The notes below the pieces were generated by a model. That model made no database searches and was not told where the DNA came from. It was given only the letters and a program-made list of their open reading frames with translations. From contig NZ_JBPWQE010000001.1 in assembly GCF_051811025.1 (NCBI RefSeq), positions 124,001-188,000 of the forward strand: a stretch of 64,000 nt of DNA, read 5' to 3'. Made by a program: the position numbers and the translations under genes. This document shows positions 60,447-64,000 of this stretch, one piece after another; position 1 is the first letter of the stretch, and every line of letters starts with the position of its first letter. The stretch comes from Tardiphaga sp051811025. Lineage in GTDB: Bacteria; Pseudomonadota; Alphaproteobacteria; Rhizobiales; Xanthobacteraceae.

Positions 60447-61405
60447 CGCAGCCCGTATCCAAAACGTCAGTTCTCGCCGGCATGACCAGCCGTGCGCTCG
60501 TCATTGCCGGGCTGGTGGTAATCGTCGCGGCCTGCCTGCCCATGGTGCTGTCGAGCTATCAGGTCGGCCTCGCCACCGAAGTGTTGATCTTCGGAGTCCT
60601 CGCCATGTCGATCGATATTCTCGCCGGCTTTGCCGGTCGGACTTCCCTCGGGCATGGCGCCATCTTCGGTGTCTCGACCTATGTCGTCGTCTACGCGACT
60701 GGCCAGGCTGGCCTGTCGCCTTGGACGGGCTTCGCGCTTGGTGTGCTGGCGGCTACCGCGGTGGCCTCGGTATTTGCGCTGCTCGCGGTGCGCACCTCCG
60801 GCGTCTATTTCCTGCTGCTGACGCTTGCGCTCGGCATGATCGTGTGGGGCGTCTGCCTGCGCTGGACGCAGGTGACCGGCGGCGAGAATGGCATGCGCGC
60901 CGATGTGCGGCCGGCGGCCCTGATGAGCCACAGCGCGTTCTATTGGGCGGTGCTCGCCGGCGCCGTCATTGTATCTTTTGCCATGTGGCGGTTCGTGCGA
61001 TCGCCGTTCGGCCTGACGTTGCGCGGTATCCGCGACAGTGAAAGTCGCATGCGCAGCCTCGGCTATAATGTGCCGCTGCATCTGTTCATCGGCTTCACGG
61101 TGTCCGGCATCTTCGCCGGCATCGCCGGGGGGCTCTATGCGATGTTCAACAATTTTGTCAGCCCCTCGACGGTTGCGCTCGCGCAATCGGTGGAGGGCGT
61201 CTTGATGATGATCGCCGGCGGTGTCGGCACGCTGTTTGGCGCCTTTGTCGGCGCAGCGGCGATCATCGTGCTGGAGAACATCGTCAGCTCCTATACCGAG
61301 CGCTGGCTGATGGTGCTCGGCATCACTTTCGTTCTCATCATGATCTTCGCCCCCGAGGGCATCATAGGCAAGCTGCGCGCGATCACCTCGCGCAAGGCGC
61401 GATAA
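60443..61405 (+). CDS. livM: Branched-chain-type ABC transporter permease (LivM)
   Basis: 320 residues. Helices throughout; signature AGFAGRTSLGHGAIFGVSTY and the loop RGIRDSESRMRSLGYNVPLH, which docks the ATPases. Second permease of the same importer. Confidence 0.94.
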   Translation: MTQPVSKTSVLAGMTSRALVIAGLVVIVAACLPMVLSSYQVGLATEVLIFGVLAMSIDILAGFAGRTSLGHGAIFGVSTYVVVYATGQAGLSPWTGFALGVLAATAVASVFALLAVRTSGVYFLLLTLALGMIVWGVCLRWTQVTGGENGMRADVRPAALMSHSAFYWAVLAGAVIVSFAMWRFVRSPFGLTLRGIRDSESRMRSLGYNVPLHLFIGFTVSGIFAGIAGGLYAMFNNFVSPSTVALAQSVEGVLMMIAGGVGTLFGAFVGAAAIIVLENIVSSYTERWLMVLGITFVLIMIFAPEGIIGKLRAITSRKAR

Positions 61406-61450
61406 GTCGGTTTCACGTTTCAATCGGGTTGCTCACGAAAGGACTTCGAG

Positions 61451-62710
61451 ATGGATCGCAGGCAATTTCTTAAGAACACTACGGCGGCTGTCGCTGCCGC
61501 GGGCGTCGGCGTCGCTCCGTGGCGCTCCGCACAAGCTCAGGCCGGCCCGATCAAGATCGGTCTGCTGGCGCCGCTGACCGGCGTTGTCGCTTCGGGCGGC
61601 AAGGAAATGGTTGAGGGCGTGCAGTTCTATCTCGATCAGGTGAAGAACGAGATGGGCGGCCGCAAGGTCGAGCTGGTGATCGAGGACGATGCGTCGAATC
61701 CCGACACCGCTCTGCAGAAAGCGCGCCGTCTGGTCGAGCAAGGCAATTGCCACATGCTGATCGGCAACCTGCTCGCCAATACCGGCCTTGCTGTCGCCAA
61801 TTACGTCAAGGGCACCGGCACGCCCTACTTCATTCCGATTATTGCGGCTGACGATCTCACCCAGCGCGCGCGCATCAAAAACGTGATCCGCGTCGCTGGC
61901 TATTCTGCCAGCGCCTTCACCCATCCGTTCGGTGATTGGGCCCTGAAGCAGGGCTACAAGAAGATCGCCACCATCAGCCAAGATTACACCTTCGGCCATG
62001 AACAGTGCGGCGGTCTCGCCCAGGTCTTCACCGAAGGCGGCGGGCAAATCGTGCAGCAGTTCTGGCATCCGCTGAACACTGCCGACTTCAGCCCCTATCT
62101 CGGCCAGCTCGCCGACCTCAAGGTCGACGCGATTTTCGCGATGGAGACCGGCGCGGACTCGACTCGTCTGATCCAGCAATATGCGTCGTTCGGTCTGAAG
62201 GCGAAGACGCCGCTGCTGATGGCGATGAACGGCACCGACCAGTCGGTGATCCGTACCATGGGCGACGAATGCGATGGCATCATCGCAGCGGCGCATTTCG
62301 CCGAAGGTTCGGACGTCCCGACCACGGCGAAGTTCGAGAAGGATTACGAGGCGAAGTACGGCAAGATCCCGTCGCTCTACGGCTTCTCGATGTATTCCGG
62401 CATGATGTGGATCGACGCTGCATTGAAGAAGATGGGTGGCAAGGTCGAGGATCGCGAGACCTTTATCGATACGGTACTGAAGACCGAGCTCGACAATTCG
62501 CCGCTCGGCAAGACCGTGAAGTTCGACGACTACGGCAACCCGATCTACGACGTCTACATTCGCAAGGTCGTCAAGCGCGCCGATGGCAAATACTGGAACG
62601 TGCCGATCGAGACCTATCCCAATGTCTCGCAATTCTGGAAGTACGATCCGGCGACCTATCTGAAGCAGCCGCCTTACTCGCGGACCTTCCAGGGCATCAA
62701 GAAGACCTGA
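61451..62710 (+). CDS. livJ: ABC transporter substrate-binding protein, branched-chain type, Tat-exported
   Basis: 419 residues. The N-terminus DRRQFLKNTTAAVAAAGVGV is a twin-arginine signal ending AQAQA, so it is exported folded. The Peripla_BP_6 domain follows: IKIGLLAPLTGVVASGGKEM, VELVIEDDASNPDTALQKAR, IATISQDYTFGHEQCGGLAQ, and NGTDQSVIRTMGDECDGIIA. SD AAAGGA precedes ATG 61451. It binds the substrate imported by LivHMGF; the identity is unknown. Confidence 0.93.
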   Translation: MDRRQFLKNTTAAVAAAGVGVAPWRSAQAQAGPIKIGLLAPLTGVVASGGKEMVEGVQFYLDQVKNEMGGRKVELVIEDDASNPDTALQKARRLVEQGNCHMLIGNLLANTGLAVANYVKGTGTPYFIPIIAADDLTQRARIKNVIRVAGYSASAFTHPFGDWALKQGYKKIATISQDYTFGHEQCGGLAQVFTEGGGQIVQQFWHPLNTADFSPYLGQLADLKVDAIFAMETGADSTRLIQQYASFGLKAKTPLLMAMNGTDQSVIRTMGDECDGIIAAAHFAEGSDVPTTAKFEKDYEAKYGKIPSLYGFSMYSGMMWIDAALKKMGGKVEDRETFIDTVLKTELDNSPLGKTVKFDDYGNPIYDVYIRKVVKRADGKYWNVPIETYPNVSQFWKYDPATYLKQPPYSRTFQGIKKT

Positions 62711-62772
62711 TTCAATATTGCTGACATCGAGGCGCGGCCGTGTCGCCGCGTCTCGTTCACTGGGAATTATTC

Positions 62773-63528
62773 GTGTCCGAACCGATCCTGACGCTGACAG
62801 ATGTGGTAGTGGCCTTCGATGCCTTGCGGGCGGTCGATGGCGTCAGCCTGATTGTGCCGCGGGGCCAGCGCCGCGCCATCATCGGCCCTAATGGCGCCGG
62901 CAAGACCACGTTGTTCAACGCCATCGCCGGTGCGCATCCGCCGACCTCCGGCAAGATCAGGTTCAATGGACATGACGTGTCCAGACTGCCACCACACCGG
63001 CGTGCGCAGCTCGGCATCTCGCGCACCTTCCAGATCACCAACCTGTTCCCTACGCTGAGCGTGCAGGACAACATGATGCTGGCGCTGCGCGGATTGAAGC
63101 CGAAGAAGTTTTCGCTGTTCGGCTCGCCGGATCCGGACGACAGCGAGGCCGCGCGCATCGCGGCCGCGCTGAACGCTGCGCGGATTGCTGGGCGGGCCGA
63201 GATCATCGTCAAGGAAATGTCCTATGGCGAGCAGCGGCAGCTCGAAATCGCGATTGCGCTGGTGACGACGCCGACCATGTTGTTGCTGGATGAGCCCGCG
63301 GCCGGCCTGTCGCCGTCGGAGCGCTCGATGATTGCCGAGGTGATCCGCTCGCTCGACCCGGCAATTACCGTGATTCTGATCGAACACGACATGGATCTGG
63401 CGCTCGGTCTGGTTGACTACGTCACCTGTATGTTCGAAGGCCGCGTGCTGGTGGAGGAGTCGCCGGAAGGCATTCGCCGCAACGCCAAGGTCCAGGAAGT
63501 CTATCTCGGGAAGCCGCGTCATGCTTGA
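62773..63528 (+). CDS. livG: Branched-chain-type ABC transporter ATPase (LivG)
   Basis: 251 residues. Walker A GPNGAGKTT, Q-loop region FQITNLFPTL, signature MSYGEQRQLEIAIAL, Walker B LLLDEPAAGLSP, and the LivG-specific IEHDMDLAL. GTG 62773 is preferred (GGGAAT upstream); a GTG at 62740 is in frame. Confidence 0.94.
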   Translation: MSEPILTLTDVVVAFDALRAVDGVSLIVPRGQRRAIIGPNGAGKTTLFNAIAGAHPPTSGKIRFNGHDVSRLPPHRRAQLGISRTFQITNLFPTLSVQDNMMLALRGLKPKKFSLFGSPDPDDSEAARIAAALNAARIAGRAEIIVKEMSYGEQRQLEIAIALVTTPTMLLLDEPAAGLSPSERSMIAEVIRSLDPAITVILIEHDMDLALGLVDYVTCMFEGRVLVEESPEGIRRNAKVQEVYLGKPRHA

Positions 63529-64000
63529 GGTCAAGGATCTGCACAGCGGTTACGGCGACGCGGTCGTGGTGCGCGGCGCCTCGCTTGAGGTGCGTCCTGG
63601 CGAGATCGTGGCGCTGCTCGGACGCAATGGTATGGGCAAGACCACCTTCATTCGCTCGATCATGGGCCTGACGCCGCCACAGGTGCGCTCGGGCACGATC
63701 ACCTGGCGCGACGAGAGCCTCGTTGGTCTGCGTCCTCACGATATCGCCAATCGCAAGATCGCCATTGTGCCGCAGGGCCGCCGGTTGTTTCCGTCGCTGA
63801 CGGTGACCGAGCATCTGACCATGCTGAAGAGCGCGCGCGCCAAGGATGGCTGGACGCTCGATCGCGTATTCGGCATTTTTCCGCGGCTTGCTGAGCGCCG
63901 CTATCACCGCGGCGGTCAGTTGTCGGGCGGTGAGCGCGGCATGCTGGCTGTGGGTCGTGCGCTGATGATCGATCCCGAATTGATCCTGATGGACGAGCCG
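63521..64000 (+). CDS. livF: Branched-chain-type ABC transporter ATPase (LivF), cut by the right edge
   Basis: The first 160 residues are present. The frame overlaps livG by 8 bases. Walker A GRNGMGKTT, Q-loop VPQGRRLFPSL and signature LSGGERGMLAVGRAL are visible, and the window ends at the Walker B motif LILMDEP. It completes the five-component importer. Confidence 0.93.
   Translation, partial: MLEVKDLHSGYGDAVVVRGASLEVRPGEIVALLGRNGMGKTTFIRSIMGLTPPQVRSGTITWRDESLVGLRPHDIANRKIAIVPQGRRLFPSLTVTEHLTMLKSARAKDGWTLDRVFGIFPRLAERRYHRGGQLSGGERGMLAVGRALMIDPELILMDEP

Overview
The window comes from the chromosome of a high-GC alphaproteobacterium, most likely of the Bradyrhizobium / Rhodopseudomonas / Tardiphaga group (Rhizobiales, Nitrobacteraceae). 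This rests on recognisable gene neighbourhoods (SUV3-like helicase - S4 protein - FdxA - CarD; rpmB beside a DUF3108 protein; cobS/cobT of the aerobic cobalamin route), an EcfG-type general-stress promoter (GGAAC-N16-CGTT) and several families of palindromic dispersed repeats of a kind I associate with this group. The genus assignment is an inference. No prophage, insertion sequence, rRNA operon or CRISPR array was seen.

Layout. 1-8.6 kb: tail of a truncated cell-envelope-type gene, a DUF559 endonuclease gene boxed in by inverted repeats, secA, a PpiC-type export chaperone, an SDR, a GlxA-type regulator and accA. 8.7-13 kb: a DedA membrane protein, then cobS - GNAT - cobT. 13-18.5 kb: a Tat-exported phytase-like esterase and two c-di-GMP enzymes. 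18.7-22.1 kb: an SDR that has lost its catalytic residues, divergent from an AraC regulator, then a HAD hydrolase between two pairs of inverted repeats, and a PepSY protein. 22.2-26.2 kb: a single large gene of visibly lower GC encoding an SMC/Rad50-like ATPase with two C-terminal LexA/S24-like domains. This is the strongest candidate for something undescribed. 26.4-36.5 kb: rpmB, a DUF3108 protein, the SUV3-like helicase, S4 protein, FdxA, a CarD with a histone H1-like tail, an M48 lipoprotein protease and a thermonuclease-family protein.

36.6-45.9 kb is an acyl-CoA catabolic region: an orphan branched-chain-type solute-binding protein, two enoyl-CoA hydratases, a VOC protein, an NDP-forming acyl-CoA synthetase, two acyl-CoA dehydrogenases and an SDR. 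Together these could take up, activate and beta-oxidise an unidentified carboxylic acid. 46-51.3 kb holds small envelope and stress genes (GlsB, YidB family, a CAP protein, small secreted proteins), a KPR-family reductase, a Lys-rich small protein and tRNA-Arg(CCT). 51.4-54.1 kb is a second PAS-GGDEF-EAL protein, paralogous to the one at 14 kb.

54.2-64 kb is one regulated catabolic/transport unit: a FadR-type GntR regulator divergent from an alpha/beta C-C hydrolase, an isochorismatase-family amidase, two PuuE-like polysaccharide-deacetylase-fold hydrolases with a fumarylacetoacetase-family protein between them, and a complete Liv-type ABC importer (HMJG, with F cut by the window edge). The enzyme set suggests uptake and ring opening of a cyclic amide or imide. 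The substrate cannot be read from the sequence.
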